Below, in pieces: positions 25,735-34,700 of a stretch of DNA of 64,000 nt. How positions within the stretch are numbered: the first letter of the stretch is position 1; each line of letters opens with the position of its first letter. The translations under genes were made by a program, and so were the position numbers. Below the pieces are notes generated by a model. The model searched no databases and was not told the DNA's origin. It worked only from the letters and a program-made list of their open reading frames with translations. Source of the DNA: an uncultured Collinsella sp. (GTDB lineage: Bacteria; Actinomycetota; Coriobacteriia; Coriobacteriales; Coriobacteriaceae); assembly GCA_900540895.1 (NCBI GenBank), contig UQHV01000008.1, positions 1 to 64,000 of the forward strand, given 5' to 3'.

Positions 25735-25763
25735 TTGTGATACCGCGATACCCGCGGTATACT
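25735..25763 (+). promoter_or_regulatory. tatA promoter with an inverted repeat filling the spacer
   Basis: TTGTGA (25735-25740) and TATACT (25758-25763) are 17 bp apart. The dyad TACCGCG-ATACC-CGCGGTA (25741-25759) occupies the spacer, which suggests an operator. The regulator is unknown. Confidence 0.55.
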
Positions 25764-25799
25764 CATTCGAGCTTGTCTCGCTGTATTGTGGAGGTCTAC

Positions 25800-26075
25800 A
25801 TGTTTGGACTGAGGGCTCCTGAGCTCATCATTATTCTCGTCGTTGTCCTGATTATCTTCGGGCCCAAGAACCTGCCGAAGCTCGGCAAGTCCCTCGGCTC
25901 TACCGTCAAGAATATCCGTGAGGGTATGGAGGGCGACGATAAGGCCGAGACCAAGCAGGCCGAGGAGGTCGTGGTCGAGCAGTCCGAGGAGGACAAGGAG
26001 ATCGCTGAGCTCGAGGCCAAGCTCGCTGCTGCCAAGAAGAAGCAGGCAGAGGACAGCGACGCGGACGCAGAGTAG
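25800..26075 (+). CDS. tatA: Sec-independent translocase protein TatA
   Basis: 91 residues: one N-terminal membrane helix (ELIIILVVVLIIFG), the FGPKNLPKLGKSLG hinge and amphipathic helix, then an acidic, Lys/Glu-rich coiled tail. It forms the pore of the Tat system for folded proteins. No tatC lies nearby. The ATG at 25800 follows GTGGAGGTCTAC. It is monocistronic, with a terminator at 26101. Confidence 0.92.
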   Translation: MFGLRAPELIIILVVVLIIFGPKNLPKLGKSLGSTVKNIREGMEGDDKAETKQAEEVVVEQSEEDKEIAELEAKLAAAKKKQAEDSDADAE

Positions 26076-26100
26076 TCCCATCCCTTTGGGGTGAGCACCT

Positions 26101-26133
26101 GACCGGCTTGCCCGCAGGCTAGCCGGTCTTTTT
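26101..26133 (+). terminator. Intrinsic terminator of tatA
   Basis: GACCGGCT-N12-AGCCGGTC followed by TTTTT. Confidence 0.92.
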
Positions 26134-26181
26134 CGTTTTGTTGACAGTTGATTGTTTGATCAGAGTTGGGGAGATATCCGT

Positions 26182-26652
26182 ATGGACGCAAGCCAGATCG
26201 TACTGACCGCTGAGGGCCGCCAGAAGCTCGTCGAGGAGCTCGCTTGGCGTGAGGGCGATTACGCCAAGGAGATCGTCGAGGACATCAAGGAAGCCCGCGC
26301 GTTCGGCGACCTTTCGGAGAACTCCGAGTACGACGCCGCTAAGGACAAGCAGGCCCAGAACGCCGCTCGTATTGCCGAGATCCAGGCCATCCTCGCCAAC
26401 GCTCAGGTTGCTGCCACCACGGGCGACCTGACCGTCTCCATCGGTTCCACCGTTTCGCTGATTGATCCCAACGGCGAGGTCATGGAAGTCACGCTCGTCG
26501 GTACCACCGAGACCAACTCGCTCGAGCACAAGATTTCCAACGAGTCTCCGGTCGGTCACGCCATCATTGGTCACGGCGAGGGCGACTCCGTCGAGGTCGT
26601 TACGCCTTCCGGCAAGACTCGCGTCTACACCATCGCCAAGATCGCACGCTAG
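26182..26652 (+). CDS. greA: Transcription elongation factor GreA
   Basis: 156 residues. It enters the RNA polymerase secondary channel and rescues backtracked complexes. The N-terminal coiled coil has the catalytic acidic tip in AFGDLSENSEYDAAKDKQ. The C-terminal FKBP-like domain ends SPVGHAIIGHGEGDSVEVVTP. ATG 26182 follows GGGGAGATATCC. The more upstream in-frame start at 26152 adds residues outside the family. Confidence 0.96.
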   Translation: MDASQIVLTAEGRQKLVEELAWREGDYAKEIVEDIKEARAFGDLSENSEYDAAKDKQAQNAARIAEIQAILANAQVAATTGDLTVSIGSTVSLIDPNGEVMEVTLVGTTETNSLEHKISNESPVGHAIIGHGEGDSVEVVTPSGKTRVYTIAKIAR

Positions 26653-26680
26653 ACCACGGTCCCGCGTAAAGGTATGTTTT

Positions 26681-26713
26681 CGCTCCCTGGGACCGAATCC
26701 TGGGGAGCGTTTT
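26681..26713 (+). terminator. Hairpin between greA and lysS
   Basis: CGCTCCC-N15-GGGAGCG followed by TTTT; 19 bp upstream of lysS, so it could also act as an attenuator. Confidence 0.7.
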
Positions 26714-26731
26714 AGTTTGAGGAGCTAACTT

Positions 26732-28696
26732 ATGGCAGAGAACCAGAACGTCGCCGATCAGGCATCGACGCTCAACGACGAGCGCGCCACCCGCCTGGCC
26801 AAGCGCGCCGCCCTGTTCGAGGCGGGCCAGAACCCCTATCCCGAGCACTCTGAGCTTGAGGACTACGTCGCCGATATCGAGGCTAAGTACGCCGAGCTTG
26901 CCGATGGCGAGGACACCGAGGACGTCGTGAAGATCGCCGGCCGTGTGGTCGCCAAGCGCGGTCAGGGCAAGATTATGTTCATCGTCGTGCGCGATGCGAC
27001 TGCCGAGATTCAGCTGTTCTGCCGCATCAACGACATGGACGAGGCTGCCTGGAGTACGCTCAAGGCCCTCGACCTGGGCGACATCCTGGGCGTGACCGGC
27101 GTGGTCGTGCGTACCCAGCGCGGCCAGCTTTCCGTTGCCCCTAAGAGCGCGACCCTGCTTGCCAAGGCCGTTCGTCCGCTGCCCGAGAAGTTCCACGGTC
27201 TTTCCGATAAGGAGACCCGCTATCGCCAGCGCTATGTCGACCTGATCGCCAACGACGACGTTCGCGAGACCTTCCGTAAGCGTTCGCAGATTCTCTCCAC
27301 CTTCCGTCGCTTTATGGAGTCCGACGGCTACATGGAGGTCGAGACCCCCATCCTGCAGACCATCCAGGGCGGCGCTACTGCCAAGCCGTTCATCACTCAC
27401 TTCAACGCGCTCGATCAGGAGTGCTACCTGCGTATTGCCACCGAGCTGCACCTCAAGCGCTGCATCGTCGGTGGTTTTGAGCGCGTGTTCGAGATCGGCC
27501 GCATCTTCCGTAACGAGGGCATGGACCTCACCCACAACCCCGAGTTCACTACGATGGAGGCCTACCGTGCCTTCTCCGACCTCGAGGGCATGAAGGCGCT
27601 CGCCCAGGGCGTCATTAAGGCGGCCAACAAGGCCATCGGCAACCCCGAGGTCATCGAGTACCAGGGCCAGACCATCGACCTTTCTGGTGAGTGGGCCAGC
27701 CGCCCCATGACCGACATCGTCTCCGACGTGCTCGGCAAGCAGGTCACCATCGACACGCCGGTCGAGGAGCTTGCTGCCGCCGCGCGCGAGAAGGGCCTGG
27801 AGATCAAGCCCGAGTGGACTGCTGGCAAGATCATCGCCGAGATTTACGATGAGCTGGGCGAGGACACCATCGTCAACCCGACCTTCGTGTGCGATTACCC
27901 CATCGAGGTCAGCCCGCTTGCCAAGCGTTTTGAGGACGACCCGCGCCTGACGCACCGCTTTGAGCTGGTTATTGCCGGCCACGAGTACGCCAACGCGTTC
28001 TCCGAGCTCAACGACCCGGTCGACCAGGCCGAGCGCTTTGCCGCCCAGATGGCCGAGAAGGCCGGCGGCGACGATGAGGCCATGGAGTATGACGAGGACT
28101 ACGTGCGCGCCCTCGAGTACGGTATGCCTCCCGCGGGCGGCATTGGCATTGGTATCGACCGCGTGGTCATGCTGCTTACCAACCAGGCTTCTATCCGCGA
28201 CGTGCTGCTGTTCCCGCACATGAAGCCCGAGAAGGGTTTCCAGTCCGGTGCCGCTGCCGCCAAGGCTGCCGAGGCCGGCAACGCCGCGAGCCCGTTCGTT
28301 AAGTCGCTTAATCCCACGCTCGATTACTCCAAGATCGCCGTTGAGCCGCTGTTCGAGGAGTTCGTCGACTTCGATACCTTCTCCAAGAGCGATTTCCGCG
28401 CTGTGAAGGTCAAGGCATGCGAGGCCGTCAAGAAGTCCAAGAAGCTGCTGAACTTTACGCTCGACGACGGTACCGGTACCGACCGCACCATCCTCTCCGG
28501 TATTCACGCTTATTACGAGCCCGAGGACCTGGTCGGCAAGACCTTGCTCGCCATCACCAACCTGCCTCCGCGCAAGATGATGGGTATTCCCAGCTGCGGC
28601 ATGCTGATCAGCGCTGTCCACGAGGAGGAGGGCGAGGAGCGCCTCAACCTGATCCAGCTCGACGCCTCCATCCCCGCCGGCGCAAAGATGTACTAA
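26732..28696 (+). CDS. lysS: Lysyl-tRNA synthetase (class II) with C-terminal EMAP/Trbp111-type tRNA-binding domain
   Basis: 654 residues; ordinary bacterial LysRS is about 500. Residues 1-150 are the OB anticodon-binding domain. The catalytic domain shows motif 2 (FEIGRIFRNEGMDLTHNPEFT) and motif 3 (GIGIDRVVMLLTNQASIRDV). After LLFPHMKPE comes a ~30-residue Ala-rich linker. Residues ~540-654 (FDTFSKSDFRAVKVKACEAV... to IPAGAKMY) form the Trbp111/EMAPII fold usually attached to MetRS or PheT. The extra domain probably increases tRNA affinity. The RBS is TTGAGGAGC. Confidence 0.95.
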   Translation: MAENQNVADQASTLNDERATRLAKRAALFEAGQNPYPEHSELEDYVADIEAKYAELADGEDTEDVVKIAGRVVAKRGQGKIMFIVVRDATAEIQLFCRINDMDEAAWSTLKALDLGDILGVTGVVVRTQRGQLSVAPKSATLLAKAVRPLPEKFHGLSDKETRYRQRYVDLIANDDVRETFRKRSQILSTFRRFMESDGYMEVETPILQTIQGGATAKPFITHFNALDQECYLRIATELHLKRCIVGGFERVFEIGRIFRNEGMDLTHNPEFTTMEAYRAFSDLEGMKALAQGVIKAANKAIGNPEVIEYQGQTIDLSGEWASRPMTDIVSDVLGKQVTIDTPVEELAAAAREKGLEIKPEWTAGKIIAEIYDELGEDTIVNPTFVCDYPIEVSPLAKRFEDDPRLTHRFELVIAGHEYANAFSELNDPVDQAERFAAQMAEKAGGDDEAMEYDEDYVRALEYGMPPAGGIGIGIDRVVMLLTNQASIRDVLLFPHMKPEKGFQSGAAAAKAAEAGNAASPFVKSLNPTLDYSKIAVEPLFEEFVDFDTFSKSDFRAVKVKACEAVKKSKKLLNFTLDDGTGTDRTILSGIHAYYEPEDLVGKTLLAITNLPPRKMMGIPSCGMLISAVHEEEGEERLNLIQLDASIPAGAKMY

Positions 28697-28698
28697 TT

Positions 28699-28839
28699 GG
28701 TTCCGCCGTTCTACCGAACGGCGGACCAGCCGACGCTGCGCGACGCCCAGGGCGACAATTTGTCATTCAAAAGGCAAGGCATGACCAGAAGGTCTATGCC
28801 TTGCCTTTTTCATGCCAACTTGTTCGCCCTGGACGTCGC
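28699..28839. repeat. Hairpin plus nested palindrome downstream of lysS
   Basis: First hairpin: CCGCCGTTC-TACC-GAACGGCGG (28703-28724). Next, an outer imperfect stem (28740-28766/28812-28839; core CCAGGGCGA) encloses an inner stem, AAAAGGCAAGGCAT...ATGCCTTGCCTTTT (28769-28809), ending in T5. The inner hairpin is a plausible lysS terminator. The rest of the 335-bp gap (to 29031) contains nothing recognised beyond the leader of the next gene. Confidence 0.8.
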
Positions 28840-29031
28840 TCGCTGTCCGTCCTCTATCTGCGGCGTTGACTTGGTTGACACTTAGAACATCGATGTAGTC
28901 ATTGGGGACGTTCTTAAACGACTACCCAACGGCTATTGTGCACATGGCTCGCATGACAGCCGTCTCTTTTATGTTTCCTTTAGCCGTTGCTGCCTAGGAT
29001 GGGGGTTAGTCGGTAGGAAGGGAGCGTCTAT

Positions 29032-30600
29032 ATGGACGACGCGAGCGAGCGTGCAATCGAAGAGGACATGCTCGATCAGTTCAATTACTTTGACGATGAG
29101 GATGAGGAGCTAATCGATCGTCGCGAGCCGGCATCGCTTGACTCATTTGATCTGGTCGATGAAGAGCCCGACGAGGACGAGGTCGGATCAGCGGAGCCCC
29201 AACAGCCTTCGCGCCTTGACTCGCTGCTTTCGAGAGCCCCCATGCACCACGGCGTTCGTGCCGGCGCGCTCCATATGAAAACTGATTGGCACCAGATCGT
29301 GACGGCAGGCGATGAGCTTGCCGTCGATGCGCCACTCACCGACAAGTCATCCATCATCTGCCGCACCGGCATGCTTATGCTGGCAAGCGGAACAGGTGCC
29401 TGGCGCGTGCGCGATACCATGAATCGTGTTGCTGCCGTACTCGGCGTCACGATTCACGTCGACCTGAGTCTTCTGTCGTTTGAGTGCACTTGCATCGAAG
29501 ATGGCCACTGCTTTAACGAGGTTGTCAGCCTGCCCACAACGGGAGTCAATACCCATCGCATTTGGATGATGGAGAGTTTCCTCAAGGAAATCGAGACCTA
29601 TGGTCGTCGCTTCACGGTACACGAGTATCACGAGATGCTCAGGACCGTTGAGAGCTCAAAGCCCGATTACTCTCCCTGGCAACAGGGCCTTGCGGCAGCC
29701 TGTGCTTGCGGCGCCTTCGTCTTTTTGCTCGGCGGCGGCCCTATCGAGATGGCCTGCGCGTTTGTGGGCGCGGGTGTCGGCAATTTTGCCCGCTCCCATA
29801 TTCTCAAGCAGGGCCTTGGTCAGTTCAGCGCGCTGACGACCGGCGTTGCGCTCGCTTGCGTTTCGTATCTGCTGGCATTGCTCGGCCTTGGCCAGGTCAT
29901 ACCGGGGGCAATGTCGCACCAAGAAGGCTATATCGGCGCGATGCTCTTTGTGATTCCCGGCTTTCCGCTCATTACGGCAGGCCTCGACATCGCTAAGCTC
30001 GACATGCGAAGCGGTATCGAGCGCCTTTCATATGCCGTATCGATTATTGTGATGGCGACGCTCGTAGGTTGGATGGTTGCCGAGTGTGTTGGCCTGGCGC
30101 CGGACGACTTTGCGCCGCTCGGCCTTTCGCCGCTTGCTCTTACGCTCCTGCGCGTGGTGATGAGCTTCGTTGGCGTATTCGGCTTCTCGGTGATGTTCAA
30201 CAGCCCGGTAAAGATGGCCGCGGCAGCTGGGCTGATCGGCGCCGTGTCCAATACCCTGCGTCTGACCCTTGTCGATGCGCCGACGATGATTCCCTTCCTG
30301 GGCCTCAGCACGGGAATGCCTCCCGAGGCAGCAGCGTTTATCGGCGCGCTGGTATCGGGTCTGCTGGCAAGCTTGGCCGAAGTCAAGCTCACCTACCCGC
30401 GCATCGCCCTCACGGTGCCTTCGATTGTCATTATGGTGCCCGGTCTGTATCTCTATCGCTCTATGTATTACATGTGCACCTTCGACACAGTCAATATGCT
30501 CGGCTGGTTTGTGCGCGCAGTGCTCATCGTAGCGTTTCTGCCTGTTGGGCTGGGTGTGGCGCGTACGCTCACCGACCCTCGCTGGCGCCACACCAGCTAA
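29032..30600 (+). CDS. Threonine/serine exporter, ThrE family
   Basis: 522 residues joining the ThrE N-terminal (DUF1212) and C-terminal (DUF3815-like) halves in one chain. The first ~75 residues are very acidic and look disordered. The soluble domain follows (CRTGMLMLASGTGAWRVRDTM...CTCIEDG), then about ten membrane helices from residue ~210. It probably exports threonine and serine using the proton gradient. Its start is preceded by GAAGGGAGCGTCTAT. It stands alone between hairpin-rich gaps. Confidence 0.88.
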   Translation: MDDASERAIEEDMLDQFNYFDDEDEELIDRREPASLDSFDLVDEEPDEDEVGSAEPQQPSRLDSLLSRAPMHHGVRAGALHMKTDWHQIVTAGDELAVDAPLTDKSSIICRTGMLMLASGTGAWRVRDTMNRVAAVLGVTIHVDLSLLSFECTCIEDGHCFNEVVSLPTTGVNTHRIWMMESFLKEIETYGRRFTVHEYHEMLRTVESSKPDYSPWQQGLAAACACGAFVFLLGGGPIEMACAFVGAGVGNFARSHILKQGLGQFSALTTGVALACVSYLLALLGLGQVIPGAMSHQEGYIGAMLFVIPGFPLITAGLDIAKLDMRSGIERLSYAVSIIVMATLVGWMVAECVGLAPDDFAPLGLSPLALTLLRVVMSFVGVFGFSVMFNSPVKMAAAAGLIGAVSNTLRLTLVDAPTMIPFLGLSTGMPPEAAAFIGALVSGLLASLAEVKLTYPRIALTVPSIVIMVPGLYLYRSMYYMCTFDTVNMLGWFVRAVLIVAFLPVGLGVARTLTDPRWRHTS

Positions 30601-30633
30601 TTGGTGCAAGGGGGACAGGTTACTTTGCACCAA
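30601..30633. repeat. GGGACAGG-loop hairpin repeat, copy 2
   Basis: Perfect 9-bp arms TTGGTGCAA/TTGCACCAA around GGGGGACAGGTTACT, directly after the ThrE stop codon. Confidence 0.75.
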
Positions 30634-30636
30634 ATG

Positions 30637-30704
30637 AGTTGCGGTGAAATAGGGACTGAATTGCTGCTTAAAGGGTCAAAACAGCCCGTATTCCACCGCA
30701 ACTT
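30637..30704. repeat. AGTTGCGGTGAAATAG hairpin family, copy 2
   Basis: The left arm AGTTGCGGTGAAATAG is identical to copy 1 (3338). The right arm is TATTCCACCGCAACTT, and the loop is related to that of copy 1 (…TCAAAACAG…). It abuts the previous repeat. Confidence 0.75.
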
Positions 30705-30820
30705 ATGGGGTCGGGGGATTATCGGTGCCCTGCATCTTCATAAACCCAACGCTTACGAAGCGTATGCGTTTCGTACTAGGCTGGTTCCACCACATAAGTA
30801 GTCGCAGACGCGCGTAACAC

Positions 30821-30869
30821 GGGCGGGCGAGATGAAGTCCCAGTAACTCCATCTCGCCCGCCCGTTTTT
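30821..30869 (+). terminator. Strong intrinsic terminator before the DUF2798 gene
   Basis: A perfect 14-bp stem GGGCGGGCGAGATG/CATCTCGCCCGCCC followed by GTTTTT. It lies 44 bp upstream of the DUF2798 gene, so it isolates that gene or attenuates it. Confidence 0.85.
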
Positions 30870-30912
30870 GTTGGCGGCGCCGCGACGCAACACGGAAAGG
30901 AATCTGCCCTTC

Positions 30913-31461
30913 ATGCCTATCAACAAACGAGAAAGCCTGCTGTTCACCTTTATCATGTGCTTTTGCATGGTGCTCTGGATGAGCATCTACAACGTTGCCC
31001 TGCAGCACGGGGCCATCAACGGCGAGGTCGTTGCCGCTGCGTGGCTCGGCTTCCCCGTTGCCTACATTTTTGCCATGTGCTGCGACTGGTTCGTCGCCAG
31101 CCCGCTCGCCAAGGGTTTCGCCTTTAAGTACTTGGTCACGCCGGGCAAGAGCTCGCCGCTTGCCATGACGCTCGCCGTCAGCTCCTGCATGGTCGTTCCC
31201 ATGGTCATCATCATGTCGCTTTTCGGCGCGTGCGAGGGTCTGACGCACATGCCCGGCGGCATCCTTGCGAACCTGTATTCCGTGCCCGCGATCTGGATGA
31301 TCAACATCCCGCATAATTTTGTGATGGCGCTGCCGTGGAACCTTTTGGTAGCCGGTCCGATTTCCCGCTTCGTCTTCCGTCGCGCCTTCCCTGTGGGGAC
31401 GGTTTTCGAGGAGGAGCATGCCGAGCTCTTGGAGCAGGCTATGGCTTCTGAGCGCGAGTAG
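30913..31461 (+). CDS. DUF2798 family membrane protein
   Basis: 182 residues with four predicted membrane helices in two DUF2798-like repeats (LLFTFIMCFCMVLWMSIYNVAL; MTLAVSSCMVVPMVIIMSLFGA). The family function is unknown. ATG 30913 follows GGAAAGGAATCTG. A terminator at 31627 closes the unit. No catalytic residue or signal peptide is evident. Confidence 0.75.
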   Translation: MPINKRESLLFTFIMCFCMVLWMSIYNVALQHGAINGEVVAAAWLGFPVAYIFAMCCDWFVASPLAKGFAFKYLVTPGKSSPLAMTLAVSSCMVVPMVIIMSLFGACEGLTHMPGGILANLYSVPAIWMINIPHNFVMALPWNLLVAGPISRFVFRRAFPVGTVFEEEHAELLEQAMASERE

Positions 31462-31626
31462 CTCGCTTAGGGACCTGCTGAGCGCGGGCGACTTGCTTGG
31501 TTGGAGCCCTAAGCGTGGATAGCTCGCTCGGCGACATCGCGGGCGCGAGCGGTGCGCATGACCTGAGGGCCCGTGCTGCTCCGTTGCCCGACGTGCTAGC
31601 GCGCAGACAATCTGTTGGTGCATTCG

Positions 31627-31659
31627 GCGGCTGCTGAAGCGTTTCGGCAGCCGCTTTTT
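31627..31659 (+). terminator. Intrinsic terminator upstream of the activase gene
   Basis: GCGGCTGC-N12-GCAGCCGC followed by TTTTT. The preceding 31462-31626 stretch is GC-rich and shows no gene. Confidence 0.88.
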
Positions 31660-31671
31660 ATACGGAGTTTA

Positions 31672-31692
31672 AATACAACAGTCTGTTGTATT
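31672..31692. promoter_or_regulatory. Perfect palindromic operator, probable TetR site
   Basis: Half-site AATACAACAG, a one-base centre, and its exact inverse CTGTTGTATT. It lies 50 bp upstream of the giant activase gene, whose 3' end overlaps a TetR regulator gene. Autoregulation through this site is inferred. Confidence 0.7.
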
Positions 31693-31741
31693 ACGTAGAG
31701 TGGTATATCTCTAGCAGGAAAAATGCGAGAGACGGAGCATT

Positions 31742-34700
31742 ATGGCGTTGCTAGTAGGACTGGACGTAGGGTCGACGACGACCAAAGTTTACGCGATGCA
31801 CGAGGATATGACCGAGGCGTGGTGGGGATATCGCCGCCACGGGGCGTGTCAGGCAGCGAGCGTGCGCGCCATGCTCGGCGAGCTCGCCGAGCGCTTTCCC
31901 CATGAGTCGCTGCGCGTTGCGGTGACCGGCTCGGGTGCGCGCGATATCGCGACCGCGCTGGGCGCCTCGTACGTTCAGGAGGTGGTCGCCAACGCGCTCG
32001 CGATCAGCAGGTTCTATCCGCAGACGCGCTGCGCCATCGAGCTGGGCGGCCAAGACGCCAAGATGATCTTCTTCCGCACCAACGATAAGGGAGACATCGA
32101 GGTTGCCGACATGCGCATGAACGGCTCGTGCGCAGGCGGTACCGGCGCATTTATCGACGAGATGGCAAAGCTCATGGGGGTCGGCACCGAATCGGGCGAG
32201 TTCGAGCAGCTCGCAAGCCGGGGAACGACCGTCCACGAGGTCTCGGGCCGCTGCGGCGTGTACGCAAAGACCGATATCCAGCCGCTGCTCAACGAGGGCA
32301 TTCCTACCACCGACCTGGCGCTTTCGGCGCTTCACGCGGTCGCCCGCCAAACGATCGGCGGTCTGGCCCAGGGTATCGACATCGAGCCGCCGGTAATCTT
32401 CGAGGGCGGTACGCTCGCCTACAACCCCACGCTGGTCCGCGTGTTCCGGGAGCAACTGAATCTATCGGACGATCAGGTTATCGTCCCGCGCGATCCGCAG
32501 ATCATGGTCGCGCGCGGTGCCGCCCTGTCGCTGACCGACATGTTCGCATCGTCCCAACCGATCGACCTTCCCGACGCTTTTGTCCGGCTGGATAAGCTCG
32601 AGACGGTCGCGCCCGCAAGCGGGGAGGGACGTCTTGCCCAGCCCTTTTTTGCCACACCTGCCGAGCAGGCGGATTTTACGGCACGCCATGGCAAAGAGAC
32701 GCCGGCAAAGGGTCCGGATGCGTATGCGCCCGGAGAGACGGTGCGTGTGGCGCTCGGTATCGATTCGGGGAGCACGACGACCAAGTTCGCCCTGGTCGAT
32801 GAGGCGGGTGAGCTTGTCGATTCGTTCTACGCGTCTAATAACGGCAGACCGCTCGACGTCGCCCAACAGGGTCTTGTCAGCTTGAAGAACCGCTGGGAGA
32901 CAGCGGGAGTCACGCTTGCGATCGATGCCGTGGGCACCACGGGATACGGCGAGGAGCTTTTCGCGCGCGCGTTCCACGCCGACTACCATACGGTCGAGAC
33001 GGTCGCGCACGCCCGCGCCGCGTGCGCATGCGTTCCCGATGCGACCTTCGTGCTCGACATCGGCGGACAGGATATGAAGGCCATCTGGCTCAACCACGGC
33101 GTGCTGACCGATATCGTCGTCAACGAGGCGTGCTCTGCGGGCTGCGGCTCGTTCCTCGAGGGTTTTGCCAAAAACCTCGGAATAGCCGTTGAGGATATCG
33201 CGACCGAGGCATTTTCGTCCAAAGCCCCCGCCGTTCTCGGCAGCCGCTGCACGGTGTTCATGAACAGCAGCGTCGTTTCCGAGCAGCGGCGCGGTAAGGG
33301 TCCGGGCGACATCATGGCCGGTCTCTGCCGTTCGATTATCGAGAACGTGTTCACCAAGGTCATTCGCGTTTCAAATCTCAACCGTCTGGGCGACAAAGTC
33401 GTCGTCCAGGGCGGCACGTTCCGAAACGACGCGGTGCTGCGCGCATTCGAGCAGTATCTGGGCAAACCCGTCACGCGTGCGCCCCACCCGGGGCTGATGG
33501 GCGCTATCGGTATCGCCCTGCTCGCGCGCGAGGAATGCCGCAAGGGCGACGCCGGCACGTCGTTTATCGGGCTCGATGCCGTGGAGCGCTTCGAGCATCG
33601 CGAGTTCGGCGGCGTTACCTGCCGTCGGTGCAACAACCGCTGCCAGCGCGCGGTCGTGGCATTTGGCGACGGCTCGCTTTACGTCACGGGCAATCGCTGC
33701 CCGCGCGGCGGCGCCATCTCATGGGATGAGCTCGTGCGCGAGGTTCCCGCGGCGGAGGAGCTGCGTCCGCAGGGTGCTTGCGAGGCACAGGCACCCGGCA
33801 CGGGGCGCGACCGGACCGCGGCTGCCCCCAATCTCTTTGTCGACCGCGAGAAGCTGCTGTTCGAGTCGTACCCCACGGTTCCCGTCTGCGGGGGGCGCGA
33901 TGTCACGATCGGCATTCCCCGTGTGCTCGAGTTCTGGGACACCATGCCGTTCTGGTCGACGTTCTTCAGCACGCTCGGCTTTAAGGTGCGCGTCTCGGGA
34001 CGCAGCACCAAGGCGATGTACGAGCGCGGTCTGGCGCACGTCACATCCGACACCGTGTGCTTCCCGGCCAAGCTCGTCCACGGGCACATCCGCAATCTCG
34101 TCGACGCCGGCGTCGACCGCATCTTCATGCCCATCATCACGACGGTGCCCACCGAAAACACCGCCTCTACCAGCGAGTGGATGTGCGCCGTCGTAAAGGG
34201 ATACCCCTACGTGATGCGCAATTCCGATAACCCGGAGGAGCGTTTCGGCGTTCCGTTCGATACGCCGCTGTTCCACTGGTACGACGAGGGCGACCGAAAC
34301 CGCCAGCTCAAGGCGTGGTGCAAGGAGACCTTCGATATCGATGCCGACCTGGTTGCCAAGGCGACCGAGCAGGCGGACCGCGCGCAGGAGACGTTTGAGA
34401 ACCAGCTGCAGCTGCGCGGCAGGCAGGTGCTCGAGAACGTGCGCGAGGACGGCGGCTACGCGGTGGTGATCGCTTCGCGCCCGTACCACAACGACCCGCT
34501 GGTCAACCACGGGCTGCCCAAGCTCTTCTCTGAGCGCGGCATCCCCGTGCTGACGCCCGATGCGGTGCCGGGGGTCTGCAACGTCGATCTTTCCAACAGC
34601 CGCATCGACATCGTGAACAACTACCATGCGCGCATGCTGTCGTGCGCGGTCATCGTCGCATCGACGCCCGAGCTCGAGCTCGTGCAGATGGGCAGCTTCG

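Noticed and set aside
26600..28621. 673-residue minus-strand ORF opposite lysS
   Set aside because: Antisense shadow of lysS.
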